A stretch of DNA of 35,007 nucleotides from an uncultured Bacteroidota bacterium (GCA_903887005.1 CAISOH010000386.1:1-35007); one strand, 5' to 3'. Shown: positions 8,048 to 17,665, counted from the first letter of the stretch. Made by a program: numbers and translations. The notes: generated by a model not told the origin, from the letters alone.

Positions 8048-11000
8048 TTATGGAACTTTTACTGAATTTAACTCCGCATCTAGTTTTTGCCCTGTATTAA
8101 TGATATCAATTTCTGCAGGGGCTCCGTTACTGATCTTCACTTCCCTTATATAACCGCTAAAATGAGCGTCCCTGCCCGCCTGGTTGCCTATGGTAAGGGG
8201 CACCTCGCTATTTGCTGTTGGTAACCCTCCTACATTAACTGTAGAAAGTAATTTACCATTATCATACACCTTCATCAAGGTTTTATTAACCGTAACAGCA
8301 ACATAATGCCACTTATTATCATCCAGTTGAAAAACAGCATTGGGCATATTGGGCGTCCCATTGCTGATGGCAAATACATATTGATTCGGAATACTTCCAT
8401 TACGCTGGAAAGTCAATCCTCTTAATCCGTCAAACCTCGTAAGATTGTTCAATATCATTGCGTTTGGGGCCTGCGATCCAACGGCCTTAATAACTGTTTC
8501 GATAGTAAATTCATCTGCGAACTCAATACCTGCCCGATCCATGCCTTGTTTAATCAGCGAATCCTCAATCTCGATATGGAATAATGACGCCTTATCATCA
8601 GGCAATAAAGGCTTCACGGTATCGTATTTCAATGAAACCAGATAGCTTTCCTTTTGTGTGTGATTAAATTTCAGGTAAGGAAAGTACTCATTATAAGTAT
8701 TGAATTTCTGTTCATCATATACAATATAGTAGCCCTTTTTAAGCAGATCCTGCAGCAGTGCCTGCAGGTCTTTTTTAAATGCATATCCCGCAAGCGGACT
8801 AAAATAACCCTGTGGAACATAATCACCATAATAACAATAATAGAAATCCAGATGATCAAGGAAGTAAACATTAGGACTATTATGCGTGACCTTTTTTATA
8901 CTGGCAATATCCATTTGCGGCAGCAAAGGAAAATGTAATTGAGATTCCTTGAAGTTAGTATATTGAGCGCTTGCCTTTTCTGTTATCCTTTCAGAATAAA
9001 AATACACTATGAAAATAATAAAAACCACAGGAAGGAAGGTGGCTGCATTTCTTTGAGTGAAATAAGACGGTTTTACCTCTTGAGGAGTTGGTGTGGCTTT
9101 CTTGTTTTTAGCAACAGTGGTATTTTTTGCTATGACAACACTTTCCGGCTCCGGCGATGTGAATATCAAAATGTCAAACAAAACAAACAAGGTAAGCACT
9201 AATATGCCTGAAATATTAAGCAAATTGTTTTCGTGGCTTCTGCCAAAGAAATACATCGAATCTCCAATGACTAAAAGAATAATAAACAATCCTGCTGTAA
9301 CATATTTCTCCCCGAATTTATTTTTACAATAAACAAGGAATACAGCTAAAGAGCTCAATAATACCGGGACATACCAATAAAATGAAATATTGGAAATACG
9401 AAGCATGCTTATTCCCAGTTTTGTATAATTAAGAGCGCTCTTTGAAAACAGTTCGCCAAATAATATAAAACATAAAGCAAATGAGAATATTATTATAAGA
9501 AGGTTCTTAAAATTCAGCTTCATTTGTTCTCTCAAAAAAGACGGGAACATTTTAATAGTTACTTTGTTGTCTTTTATCAAAGAAATAACACCCAGCAAAA
9601 ACAGCACAATTGCTAATTCTAAATAAGCCACAGAATATATTATTCCGAGGTTTCGGTGAAATAACACGAGTAAACCAAGGCATACTCCAACCGACCAGTG
9701 ATATACTCCTTTGCTATAAACTAATAACAACGGGATTATCCAAAGGTCCAGGCGCAAAGGGGTAACCTGGAAAATACCTGGATTATCATATCCGGGGCCA
9801 TAATACCTTATTAACATCAATGCAATAATGAAAAAAACAGAAAGCCCTTTTGTTTTAAAAAAACGTTCCGCAAAGAAAAAAGAGCCAATAAAAAACAGGA
9901 AGAAAGATACCTGGCTAAGATAAGGGAACCAGGATAATTCGATATTTAACTTCATAAAGGCATAAGCCAGAAAAGATAAATAAAGGTCATACTGAAAGTA
10001 AATTTCCTTTACTTTAAACCCATGAAATAACCGAAGTCCCGGGGCAAGTATATAAGATAAGTCACCAAGGCTTGATGGATAGATTGTAACGAGACTGACA
10101 AATGCAATTAAAATTACCATCAGCCATTTTGTCAAACCTTTATATTTTCCATACAGCCAATAAAGACCTATACTGAACGCGACAACTGTAATAAAAACCG
10201 GCAGGAAATGCGAAGAGCCTTCCGAACCAATATTAGCAGAAGGCGGGAAAAAACCGATGTCAAAAAAATAATAACCGCTAATTAATAATAAAATTGAAAA
10301 AACGATGATGTATAGATTTTTATTTGCCTTTAATTTTAATAATAATGGTAAGATAAGTAAGGTTGCAGTTATATTGAGGAACATTAAAAGATAAAGCGAG
10401 TAACTTTCTAATCCATCGTGTTCAAAAATCAGGGAAAATCTTGGTGGAGCAAACTCACTGGCTTGAATATGAGGATTGAAAGACCATATCCAGGCCGATA
10501 AAGCATAAAATAAATACCGCAATGAACAACTTACTCCCGCGCTTAACAATAAGATTTCACTAAAACGAAAGCCGCTGGTTGCGGGGAAATTTGTTTCATT
10601 TTTAGATTTCCGGAACAGGGGAAGAAAAAATACGACTGCTATAACAAGGAAGAAGAATGGGAATAATAAATGGGAAAGATTTTCAAGGTCAACTGAAGAC
10701 TGGAGCGATTGCAATTGTGTAGCAATATAACCACTTCCATCCCCCTTCTGCGCCTTGTCACTGATACCAACGGCTTCCTTCCATTTGTTTGCACCTGAAT
10801 AACCATTGAATAGTTCAGTATATGACGGCATGAAATTAGGGTCCAGTTGTATTGATTTCTGTGCCTCTTTTATTGCTTCTTCCCAATTTTCCTCTGTGTT
10901 GTAAATATGTGCCAACAGGTAATAGGAAAGAGCATTCTGGCGTTTTTGAAGTATATTATTTAATAGTTGTTTGCTGTCATCCAGTTTTGATGCATAAATC

Positions 11001-11185
11001 AGACGCAACGCTTTCTGATTATTTACTAAGGCATACAGGCTATCATTTATGGTTGATACGCTTTGTGCTCTGACCTGCCCATTGCCCAAAAAGGTCAGGA
11101 CCATAAAGCAAAACGCCAATAAATAATTAATTATAGCATTTTTTTTACACTGAAGAATTCCTGTAAATTGTGAAATACAGATCAT
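8048..11185 (-). CDS. TPR + GT-C-like membrane + LamG-like domain protein
   Basis: 1045 aa, ATG at 11185. There is an N-terminal hydrophobic segment (about 19-34, YLLAFCFMVLTFLG) followed by VRAQ, a probable signal peptide. Two or three TPR-like helix pairs span about residues 55-145 (ALSYYLLAHIYNTEENWEEAIKEAQ in shape). Roughly a dozen membrane segments lie between about residues 175 and 740. The pattern around the loop containing YDLYLSFLAYAFMKLN resembles GT-C-type membrane glycosyltransferases. The last ~160 residues look like a LamG/concanavalin jelly roll (FADEFTIETVIKA, then NKWHYVAVTVNKTLMKVYDNG and LTIGNQAGRDAHFSGYIREV). A role in making or binding surface glycans is inferred, not shown. 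No genes for polysaccharide synthesis lie beside it. Confidence 0.7.
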   Translation of the reverse strand: MICISQFTGILQCKKNAIINYLLAFCFMVLTFLGNGQVRAQSVSTINDSLYALVNNQKALRLIYASKLDDSKQLLNNILQKRQNALSYYLLAHIYNTEENWEEAIKEAQKSIQLDPNFMPSYTELFNGYSGANKWKEAVGISDKAQKGDGSGYIATQLQSLQSSVDLENLSHLLFPFFFLVIAVVFFLPLFRKSKNETNFPATSGFRFSEILLLSAGVSCSLRYLFYALSAWIWSFNPHIQASEFAPPRFSLIFEHDGLESYSLYLLMFLNITATLLILPLLLKLKANKNLYIIVFSILLLISGYYFFDIGFFPPSANIGSEGSSHFLPVFITVVAFSIGLYWLYGKYKGLTKWLMVILIAFVSLVTIYPSSLGDLSYILAPGLRLFHGFKVKEIYFQYDLYLSFLAYAFMKLNIELSWFPYLSQVSFFLFFIGSFFFAERFFKTKGLSVFFIIALMLIRYYGPGYDNPGIFQVTPLRLDLWIIPLLLVYSKGVYHWSVGVCLGLLVLFHRNLGIIYSVAYLELAIVLFLLGVISLIKDNKVTIKMFPSFLREQMKLNFKNLLIIIFSFALCFILFGELFSKSALNYTKLGISMLRISNISFYWYVPVLLSSLAVFLVYCKNKFGEKYVTAGLFIILLVIGDSMYFFGRSHENNLLNISGILVLTLFVLFDILIFTSPEPESVVIAKNTTVAKNKKATPTPQEVKPSYFTQRNAATFLPVVFIIFIVYFYSERITEKASAQYTNFKESQLHFPLLPQMDIASIKKVTHNSPNVYFLDHLDFYYCYYGDYVPQGYFSPLAGYAFKKDLQALLQDLLKKGYYIVYDEQKFNTYNEYFPYLKFNHTQKESYLVSLKYDTVKPLLPDDKASLFHIEIEDSLIKQGMDRAGIEFADEFTIETVIKAVGSQAPNAMILNNLTRFDGLRGLTFQRNGSIPNQYVFAISNGTPNMPNAVFQLDDNKWHYVAVTVNKTLMKVYDNGKLLSTVNVGGLPTANSEVPLTIGNQAGRDAHFSGYIREVKISNGAPAEIDIINTGQKLDAELNSVKVP

Positions 11186-11670
11186 AACTTAATAAAGTTG
11201 GCTTACAATAAAATGTTCCGGATATTGGGTTAAAACTACAATGTTTAGCTATACATTCCAAAACGATAAAAGCAATAAGCAGGAAATAGCATAACGATGA
11301 AATTGTCGGAATGCTTAACACCAGACTACTTCAAAATGAACATAGCCGGCAAAATAGGAAATTAATAAAACGGGGCGATTATTATTGAATTACCTGGATT
11401 CATATTGTAAGACGAAATATAAAAATATTGCTGAAGGTACCAGGTAACATAGAATTGTATAAATCATAAAATACAGTTTAAGCTTAAAATCATCAGGAAT
11501 TGGCTTAAAACTATACAACAAAAATATATAAATGGCTGATATTAATCAGTGAGACTCAAATTAATATCAGGCATAAAATCAAGTACATAAAAATGAAAGA
11601 CTCCTATAAAATATTATGAGTATTTTTTCAGTTTTAAGAATAGTGCTATTTTTGTGTAAATATCTGTTGT
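11186..11670. other. gene-free interval with one hairpin
   Basis: A+T-rich, with no credible reading frame. The only structure seen is a perfect 11-nt inverted repeat, CTGATATTAAT (11536-11546) / ATTAATATCAG (11560-11570), with a 13-nt loop and no following T run. It may be an operator or part of a small RNA, but nothing else supports either. Confidence 0.4.
11647..11654 (+). promoter_or_regulatory. -7 box upstream of orphan antitoxin
   Basis: TATTTTTG matches TAnnTTTG. A T-rich stretch at 11622-11628 sits at about the right distance for a -33 region but lacks a clear TTG. The ATG at 11698 would then have a leader of about 37 nt. Confidence 0.35.
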
Positions 11671-11697
11671 GTGCAAGCAAAAGGAATTGAACACGAA

Positions 11698-11904
11698 ATG
11701 AATACTTACTTCATGCAGTTGAGCCTCGCTGAAAAAAAATCAGTGGTACAAATGATTAAAACATTTTTGAAAAGAAGTAACGAAAAATCTGAAGCTGTTA
11801 GCCTGGAAGATTACAATAAAGATATTGATGAAGCCATGGCCGAAATAGCAAGAGGAGAATTTTACACGCATGAAGAAGTAGTAAAAATGTCTAAAGACTG
11901 GTGA
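11698..11904 (+). CDS. orphan antitoxin-like protein, 68 aa
   Basis: The frame opens at GTG 11671, but ATG 11698 (MNTYFMQLSLAEKKSVV) is the better start, with AAGGA a little upstream. The acidic C-terminal half (DYNKDIDEAMAEIARGEFYTHEEVVKMSKDW) closely follows the design of antitoxins in RelE/ParE-type pairs: AEIARGE, then a Thr-His-Glu-Glu helix and a final Trp. It resembles the tail of the antitoxin at 1786-2022. A toxin gene should follow within a few bases, but none is present; the next 200 nt hold only palindromic repeats. It is therefore an orphan, possibly left behind after toxin loss. Confidence 0.65.
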   Translation: MNTYFMQLSLAEKKSVVQMIKTFLKRSNEKSEAVSLEDYNKDIDEAMAEIARGEFYTHEEVVKMSKDW

Positions 11905-11936
11905 AGAAGGATAGAAAAATAACCTGGTCTCCAAAA

Positions 11937-12047
11937 TCATTAACTTAAAAATTACTAAACCCGAAGGGTTGATATTATTATAGCAAAATGAAAATAATCT
12001 GTATTAAACCCCGAAGGGGTGACATATTTTACTCGTTAAGTTAATGA
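11937..12047. repeat. 111-bp element with 12-bp terminal inverted repeats
   Basis: TCATTAACTTAA (11937-11948) and its exact reverse complement (12036-12047) flank two short palindromes, AACCCGAAGGGTT (11958-11970) and ACCCCGAAGGGGT (12008-12020). The palindromes belong to the dispersed CCCC-GGGG family described elsewhere in the window. No target-site duplication is obvious. Confidence 0.55.
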
Positions 12048-12106
12048 CATTGACCTGGCACCAATAACATTTTTATAGTTCAAACTTACCCTCGAAAATC
12101 ACTCCC

Positions 12107-12862
12107 TTATCTCTTTCTCTTTTTGATTAATTCCAGCACCCCATTAATAAAAGTAAGCGGATGTATGGGGTTCCCCGGAACGTATAAATCAATTGAATAC
12201 TTGTCTAAAAAACCTCTGTTTAAAGCGGGGCTTCCTGCAAAAATCCCTCCGCTTATGGCATCTGTTCCTGCAAGGATAATGATTTTAGGATCGGGAATAG
12301 CATCGTAACAAATTTGCAATGGGTCAGCCATATTTTCTGTAATGGGCCCTGTTATTACAATACCATCTGCATGGCGAGGAGACGCTACAAACTCTATACC
12401 GAAACGCCCCATATCAAAGTTCACATTGCCGCAGGCGTTTAATTCAAGTTCGCAACTGTTATCTCCGCCTGCACATACTTGTCTTAGCTTCAAAGAACCA
12501 CTGAAGTAATCGGAAATTTCCTTACGGATTCTTTCCGGGTCTAACTTTACAGGCTCATCCACTCCCTCCGCAATAATTAGTTTTTGTCTGTTGTTGGTGG
12601 CAATTTTATAGTCGGTAGTGAATTTTATTTTATCTGGATAAGCAAAGGCACATTCACCGCAAAAAGTGCATTTCCCTAAATCAATGCTCACCGGACTTGT
12701 AGAGATTGCGTCCGTCGGGCAAAGTTCTGCTAACTTGTGTTCATTAACCGATACGGTAGTAATCACCGGCCTGCCCCTGAATATTCCAGGCACTTTAGCT
12801 TTAGTAACATCAGGGATAAATTGCTTCCCCTGGTTTATCATTATTTTAAGGCTTTCAAGCAT
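12107..12862 (-). CDS. HyfI/HycG (NuoB)-like small subunit with fused half-ferredoxin
   Basis: 251 aa. The N-terminal part (about residues 45-85) holds LCPTDAI and CTFCGEC. These match the fourth and the fifth-to-seventh cysteines of a 2[4Fe-4S] ferredoxin. The eighth is Tyr (AYP instead of xCP) and the first three are absent, so just one cluster can form. The C-terminal part aligns with HycG/NuoB: RFGIEFVASPRHADGIVITG, DPKIIILAG, SGGIF and VDVYIPGCPP-like DLYVPGNPIHP. Of the four proximal-cluster cysteines only one remains: GGCNGC reads GGDNSC, the ACG cysteine is Asp (GTDAISGG), and GCPP reads GNPI. The N2/proximal cluster is thus predicted to be absent. It is the last gene of the operon, separated from the large-subunit gene by 324 nt of repeats. 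Confidence 0.85.
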   Translation of the reverse strand: MLESLKIMINQGKQFIPDVTKAKVPGIFRGRPVITTVSVNEHKLAELCPTDAISTSPVSIDLGKCTFCGECAFAYPDKIKFTTDYKIATNNRQKLIIAEGVDEPVKLDPERIRKEISDYFSGSLKLRQVCAGGDNSCELELNACGNVNFDMGRFGIEFVASPRHADGIVITGPITENMADPLQICYDAIPDPKIIILAGTDAISGGIFAGSPALNRGFLDKYSIDLYVPGNPIHPLTFINGVLELIKKRKR

Positions 12863-12897
12863 TTTTTAGTATTGTTTATTCTGTAAACAGGAATAAG

Positions 12898-12969
12898 TTT
12901 TGCGCCTTTTTTTATATAATTTTTCACTATCATATAATTTTAACTTTGCGATCTTTGCGCCTTTGCGAG
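12898..12969. repeat. dispersed CTTTGCG element, copy 2
   Basis: Same order of blocks as 2149-2222: TTATATAATTT, an ATAATT block, TAACTTTGCG, then CTTTGCGCCTTTGCGAG. It lies in the 324-nt space between the large- and small-subunit hydrogenase-like genes. Apart from this and the palindrome at 13036 the interval holds no gene. Confidence 0.6.
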
Positions 12970-13035
12970 TAAGCAATTTGCTGCACACAAGCTCTTTGAA
13001 AACGACAGGAAACTTTGTGAGGTACGTAACACACT

Positions 13036-13058
13036 CCCCTCCTTTTTTCAAGGAGGGG
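13036..13058. repeat. CCCCTCCTT palindrome
   Basis: Perfect 9-nt arms, CCCCTCCTT and AAGGAGGGG, with a TTTTC loop, followed by a G-rich tail (GGGGTGG at 13090-13096). It has the look of a dispersed extragenic palindrome rather than a terminator, since no T run follows on the minus strand. Confidence 0.5.
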
Positions 13059-13186
13059 ATGCCGGATGAGGCGAATGCCGAATACAGCTGGGGTGGTTTT
13101 CCTCGTGCAGGATAAAGATTCCGTTTTTTGTTATTTTTCAACAAATTGATTATCATACATTTACAATACATATCTTTGTGAGAGAC

Positions 13187-14686
13187 TTACAAATCATGTC
13201 CGCAATAAGACAAGTCAAAACTCTTATTACTTATCGGAAAATCGGAAATTTCATTATTCCTTACTGCCAGGGCAAGCGCCAGCCAGTTATGAAACGACGG
13301 GTCTTTGATTTTATAATGCACCAGTTCCCCGGTTTCATTCGTTATCGCACAATGGCATATCTCACCTCTCCATCCTTCCACTAACGAAATGGCAAATGAA
13401 TCAGGAGCTGGAGCCAGTAAATGATCCGCTCCTTTGTTTTCGGTTGGTACCATTTCCATCAGCCTCCTGATAAAACTGATTGACTGCCTGATTGCTTCCC
13501 GCCTTATCTGCCCCCTCGAATAAACATCACCATGACGCTTGATGATGGGTTCATAGTTGAGTTCTGCGTATAGATCGTGGGAATGGGAAGAACGTATATC
13601 CCTGTTCAGTCCCGTCATCCTCGCCGACATACCGACAACGCCTATCATAAGCGCTTGCTCATGCGTAACTACACCGGTTTTTTCAAAGCGCGCTAAGGCA
13701 GTTGGCAGGGAGAATAATTTCTTCACGACTATGTTAAAATCCTTTTCATAACTATCAATCAATGCAGTAAGCTGTTTCGCCAGTTGGTCAGTAAACGGAT
13801 AATTGTTCTTCCCTGCTCTTATCAATCCTTTTGCCAGGCGGTTGCCGCACCAGGTTTGAAAGAAGTTGATGATGGGTGTTCTCAACCTTCCAAATACGGA
13901 GCTGCCTAACTGGTAGCCAACATCTGTACACATAGCGCTCAGGTCGCCGGTATGTATCGCCAAACGTTCCAGTTCCAATGCCAGTGTACGGGCATATTTT
14001 AAATCGTGGCTGGCCTCATAATTACAAAGAGACTCCCATAGATTTACGAATGCGGTAGTATGACCGCATACACAATCTCCAGAAATAGACTCAGCTAGAG
14101 TAGTACGTTGCAATAATTTTTTCTTCTCCAGGAATAAATGTTCAATGCCTCTGTGCTGGTAGCCAAGCTGTATTTCCAGGTGCAGAATTTGTTCGCCATT
14201 ACAGATAAAACGAAAATGCCCCGGTTCAATCACCCCTGCATGTATCGGCCCTACGCCCACTTCGTGCAATTCTTCACTGTCAATATTAAAAAAAGGATAG
14301 TTGGAAATAGTTTGAGTTTTATCAGCACGATTAAATGAATACCGCACTGGCTTCAGCCAGGGATGGTCTTTATATTTTATACCGAAGTTTTCGTGAATTT
14401 CCCGTTCAAATTTCTCAAATACAAAATTCTTTGCAGTAAAAGAAGCCAGTGTATGCTGCGTATTAACAACAGAAGACGAAACATAAATTACATGTTGCTC
14501 ATCATCCGCAATACAACAAATGAGTTTGATCTTACCATTATATGGAAATCCAAAATAAGAAACACAATGATTGTGTTTCTTACTCATTAATGTGAAAACG
14601 TTAGTTTCCATAAATGACTTATACTCCAGCTCAGGTATCTGCGAAATAGGAATTACCTCGTTATTTTTTACAACTGCATATTTCAT
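13187..14686 (-). CDS. HyfG/HycE-like large subunit (NuoC-NuoD fusion) without NiFe ligands
   Basis: 499 aa. The N-terminal NuoC-like part ends in FGIKYKDHPWLKPVRY (about 101-116). The NuoD/HycE-like part follows with GVGPIHAGVIEPGHFRF and LGYQHRGIEHL. The L1 motif, normally ERVCGICGFAHS, reads ESISGDCVCGHT, so the first ligand Cys is Ser while the second and the His remain. The L2 motif near the C-terminus, normally DPCYSCTDR, reads DLSYCGHDL, so both ligand positions are lost (Ser and Gly), with a Cys shifted by one. A NiFe centre cannot be built in the usual way. There is no C-terminal maturation extension. It overlaps the hyfF-like stop by one base (TAATG), so the two are coupled. Family knowledge: such large subunits occur in Ehr-type complexes. 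Confidence 0.88.
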   Translation of the reverse strand: MKYAVVKNNEVIPISQIPELEYKSFMETNVFTLMSKKHNHCVSYFGFPYNGKIKLICCIADDEQHVIYVSSSVVNTQHTLASFTAKNFVFEKFEREIHENFGIKYKDHPWLKPVRYSFNRADKTQTISNYPFFNIDSEELHEVGVGPIHAGVIEPGHFRFICNGEQILHLEIQLGYQHRGIEHLFLEKKKLLQRTTLAESISGDCVCGHTTAFVNLWESLCNYEASHDLKYARTLALELERLAIHTGDLSAMCTDVGYQLGSSVFGRLRTPIINFFQTWCGNRLAKGLIRAGKNNYPFTDQLAKQLTALIDSYEKDFNIVVKKLFSLPTALARFEKTGVVTHEQALMIGVVGMSARMTGLNRDIRSSHSHDLYAELNYEPIIKRHGDVYSRGQIRREAIRQSISFIRRLMEMVPTENKGADHLLAPAPDSFAISLVEGWRGEICHCAITNETGELVHYKIKDPSFHNWLALALAVRNNEISDFPISNKSFDLSYCGHDL

Positions 14687-16113
14687 TATTTTGGTAGATT
14701 TTTTATTGTTTCCTGGATGAGTGTTACAAATTCAACAGGTGGATTAATGCCGAGATAAACAATTAATCCAAGAAAAATAAATTGAGATAAGGATTCAATT
14801 GGGTTAATTCGCTCTACATTAGAATCATCAAAGCCAACGGGAGCGGCAAATAACAGCTTGAATATATTCTTTCCAAAAGCCCATATGATCATAGTTAAAA
14901 GGAACATAACGACAATCATGACAATTATGTAATGTGCCTGGAACAATGCCCGGAAGATCATTAATTCGCTGATAAACAAACCGGATGGCGGCATTGCTGT
15001 AACCCAAATAAAGCAAAGAAGCATCACAACAGCACCAGTGGTATTATACTTGAAATAATTCCCCACATCGTAAATACTTTTGCTTTTGTATATTCGGTAA
15101 ACCTGCCCTATCTGGAAAAAAATACTTGACTTAATAAAAGAATGAAGAATCAAATGCAGTATGGCAGCATAATAACCTATACCACCTGCTGCAACTCCCA
15201 ACATGATCAAACCCATATGCTCTATACTTGAATAAGCCAGCATTCTTTTTATATTTTTCACTTTAACCATATAAACCGTAGCGACAAATATTGAAAGTAG
15301 CGCCGCTATAAGGATCACATTATTGGTCCAGCTATGGAGCGCCGTGTTGGCAAAGACAATATATATTCGAAAAAAACACACAAATCCCATATTCATAAGC
15401 ACACTGGATAACAGAGCGCCTGCGGGAGAAGGGGCTTTGTCCTTTGCGTCAATTCCTGCTGTGTACATAGGCACCAAACCCAACTTGGCTGTAAGCCCTG
15501 TAAATATGAAAATAAAAGCAAGGCGCGACCAAAACAAATTAATCGTAGCTGCATTGGCAAGCAAGGAATCAAACGTGAGACTATCTCCACCCCTTTGATG
15601 TAATGAAAAACTTAAAAAAAGAATTCCTATAAATACAAAGGTTATACTTATAGCGCACACAAAAACATACTTCCAGGTACCTTCCAGTGTGCGATTATTT
15701 CTGCGATGGTAAATGAGCGCTGAAGCACTAAGTGTTGTCATTTCAATAAATATCCAGGTTACAGCTATGTGGTTTGATAAATAGGCTGCGCTTATTACGG
15801 TAAGCAACATTACCATCGCAGCATAATATATCGCAGTATTCCTTGGGGTATCTTTTTTAGAAGTCAGGTAAATATGGCTGTGATATATAGCAGGGGTACT
15901 GATGATACTCAATGTAACCAACAATAATATGGCTAATGAATCAGGTTTAAAATAGTTGAGCTCGGCAATATTGACATGCAAATATTCATAAACAGTAAAT
16001 ACCCACTGCAAAATGAGAAAAGCAACTATTAAAATACTATTAAAAATCCTGTTTCTGTTAAAAAACAATAATCCGCTGATAACGAATGCACCCGGTAAAT
16101 ATATCCCTATCAT
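14686..16113 (-). CDS. HyfF-like antiporter-type membrane subunit
   Basis: 475 aa with about 14 membrane segments, of the NuoL/M/N-MrpD proton-conducting family, a little shorter than E. coli HyfF. Channel residues are kept: Glu in WIFIEMTTLSA (TM5), Lys in TAKLGLVPMY (TM7), and Lys in HSFIKSSIFF on the discontinuous helix. The usual WLPDAH loop is altered to TAGIDAKDKAPSPAGALL. The ferry for protons is therefore probably intact although the redox centre is not. It starts at ATG 16113, 20 nt after the HyfE-like stop. Confidence 0.88.
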   Translation of the reverse strand: MIGIYLPGAFVISGLLFFNRNRIFNSILIVAFLILQWVFTVYEYLHVNIAELNYFKPDSLAILLLVTLSIISTPAIYHSHIYLTSKKDTPRNTAIYYAAMVMLLTVISAAYLSNHIAVTWIFIEMTTLSASALIYHRRNNRTLEGTWKYVFVCAISITFVFIGILFLSFSLHQRGGDSLTFDSLLANAATINLFWSRLAFIFIFTGLTAKLGLVPMYTAGIDAKDKAPSPAGALLSSVLMNMGFVCFFRIYIVFANTALHSWTNNVILIAALLSIFVATVYMVKVKNIKRMLAYSSIEHMGLIMLGVAAGGIGYYAAILHLILHSFIKSSIFFQIGQVYRIYKSKSIYDVGNYFKYNTTGAVVMLLCFIWVTAMPPSGLFISELMIFRALFQAHYIIVMIVVMFLLTMIIWAFGKNIFKLLFAAPVGFDDSNVERINPIESLSQFIFLGLIVYLGINPPVEFVTLIQETIKNLPK

Positions 16114-16133
16114 TTATCAATAATTATTTATGG

Positions 16134-16763
16134 TCAATCCTTTAAATTTTTCAGTTGGTCAACGTCTACATCTTTCAAAATATCACCTATTTTGTTTACA
16201 AATATTCCAAGCAAAAAGACACTGGCGAATATATCCAGGAGTATGCCTAAATCTACCAGCAATGGCATCTCACTGCCTACTGCCAGTGATAAAATAAAAA
16301 CTCCGTTTTCAATTACGAGGTAGCCTAATACATGCGTAATGATCTTTTTTCTGGTTGAAATAATATATAAGCCGCTAAAAATAGTAGAAAGGGAAACGAT
16401 GAAATATATTTTGCTGATGGACGAATTAACGATATTATTGGAAAGGAGAAATGTGATAATAATGATCAGGGTAATAACAATTAAAGAAATAAAGTTTGGC
16501 AAAAATGGTTCAGAGTCACGGGTGATCTTATTTCTCTTAATGATATAGTTCAGGAATAACGGAACTAAAATTGTTTTAAAAACAATAGTTTCAAGCAATA
16601 CAAGGGCAAGGTTCACGGGATTGATCTGGATCAGTTCAATAAAAGCTACACCGAAAAGTATGATTCCCTGGAATGCCAGGATCTTAATATAGGTAAGCAG
16701 GCGGTCAGCAATACTCAGGTAAAGCAGTGAAATGGTAAATATTATCAGCAATACATTAATCAT
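16134..16763 (-). CDS. HyfE-like membrane subunit (NuoK-related)
   Basis: 209 aa with about seven membrane helices, near the usual HyfE length. Helix content and landmarks (Glu in LVLLETIVFKTILVPLFLNYII, and VLGYLVIENGVFILSLA with a buried Glu) match hydrogenase-4 component E, whose C-terminal helices are related to NuoK. It is the first gene of the downstream half of the operon and has its own promoter 52 nt upstream. It is separated from hyfC by inserted toxin-antitoxin genes. Confidence 0.85.
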   Translation of the reverse strand: MINVLLIIFTISLLYLSIADRLLTYIKILAFQGIILFGVAFIELIQINPVNLALVLLETIVFKTILVPLFLNYIIKRNKITRDSEPFLPNFISLIVITLIIIITFLLSNNIVNSSISKIYFIVSLSTIFSGLYIISTRKKIITHVLGYLVIENGVFILSLAVGSEMPLLVDLGILLDIFASVFLLGIFVNKIGDILKDVDVDQLKNLKD

Positions 16764-16814
16764 AAAATCAAGAATTAATCGCAGAGAACGAATAGTTTAC
16801 CTGATGCGGCGGAA

Positions 16815-16845
16815 CAAAGTTAGTTTTTACAGCTGCTTTGTCAAA
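16815..16845 (-). promoter_or_regulatory. promoter of hyfE-hyfF-hyfG-hyfI
   Basis: Minus-strand TTTG (16842-16845), a 19-nt spacer and TAACTTTG (16815-16822). This is the best Bacteroidota promoter match in the window. The start of transcription would be near 16808, giving a leader of about 45 nt. It shows that the downstream half can be transcribed independently of the upstream half. Confidence 0.65.
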
Positions 16846-16911
16846 GAAAGTACCTTAGTTATCTCAAAATCTAACTTTTGTTCATGATAGTTTCAAAAAA
16901 ATGTATCAAAT

Positions 16912-16942
16912 TTTTATATCTGCAATAGAAATAATAACTTTG
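16912..16942 (+). promoter_or_regulatory. promoter of the MNT-HEPN pair
   Basis: TTTT (16912-16915), a 19-nt spacer and TAACTTTG (16935-16942), divergent from the hyfE promoter. The -7 box ends only 4 nt before the GTG start at 16947, so the transcript would be leaderless or nearly so. Confidence 0.5.
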
Positions 16943-16946
16943 CAAG

Positions 16947-17264
16947 GTGAATGATATTTCCATTATACTCAATCAAATTAAGAATTCAGTTTTATCCACT
17001 GATCCGGGCGCAACACTGATTTTATTTGGTTCTTATGCCCGTGGCGATGCCAGACCGGATTCCGATATTGATATTTTAGTGCTGCTGGATAAAGAAAAAA
17101 TCACTTTTGACGATCGCAAAAGGATAGGGTATCCCATATGTGACATAGGGCTTGAAACTGAGCTATTGATCAGCCCGAAAATTTTTTCTAAGCAATTATG
17201 GGAAACAAAATATAAAATAACCCCTTTTTACAAAAATATAACCCGGGAGGGCATTAATCTATGA
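16947..17264 (+). CDS. MNT-type nucleotidyltransferase antitoxin (MntA-like)
   Basis: 105 aa starting at GTG; no in-frame ATG occurs before the core motif. GSYARGDARPDSDIDI (about residues 27-42) is the minimal nucleotidyltransferase signature GSx10DxD. The third acidic position is probably in ETELLIS. In known HEPN-MNT pairs the MNT protein neutralises the HEPN RNase by adding nucleotides to it. The stop overlaps the HEPN start by 4 nt (ATGA). The gene points against the surrounding hydrogenase-like operon. Confidence 0.88.
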   Translation: MNDISIILNQIKNSVLSTDPGATLILFGSYARGDARPDSDIDILVLLDKEKITFDDRKRIGYPICDIGLETELLISPKIFSKQLWETKYKITPFYKNITREGINL

Positions 17265-17665
17265 AGGCTGAAAAAGCTGAACTGATAGCCCTAAGGATGG
17301 CAGGCGCTCAAAAAACTTTTCACGAAGTAGAAGAATACCTGGTGGAAAATCAACTGTGGAATACTGCCGTTAACCGGCTTTATTATGCTTGCTTTTATGC
17401 AGTCCTTGCTTTGCTGCATAATTATGAATTGGAAACAAAAACGCATAGCGGAGCGTTGCATGTGTTTGGATTGCATTTTATAAAGACAGGATTTATTGAT
17501 AAGAAACACCATAAATTTTTTACAACACTTTTCGAAATGCGGCAGGGCGCAGACTATGAAGCCGGAGTGGAATATGACAGAGAAGATGTGCTACCCTTGT
17601 TACCGCAGGCTAAAGAACTTATTGACTGCATAATTACCGTTTTAGAAATGTCGGGAAATGAGTAA
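17261..17665 (+). CDS. HEPN-domain protein (toxin partner of MNT)
   Basis: 134 aa, all helical. The N-terminal half has the HEPN hallmark NRLYYACFYAVLALL (about residues 38-52). The second half has the Arg-containing motif MRQGADYEAG, typical of the UPF0332-like HEPN group rather than the RxxxxH form of HepT. Coupled to the MNT gene by an ATGA overlap. RNase activity is known for related proteins, but the exact catalytic motif here differs from HepT, so toxicity is inferred. Confidence 0.85.
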   Translation: MKAEKAELIALRMAGAQKTFHEVEEYLVENQLWNTAVNRLYYACFYAVLALLHNYELETKTHSGALHVFGLHFIKTGFIDKKHHKFFTTLFEMRQGADYEAGVEYDREDVLPLLPQAKELIDCIITVLEMSGNE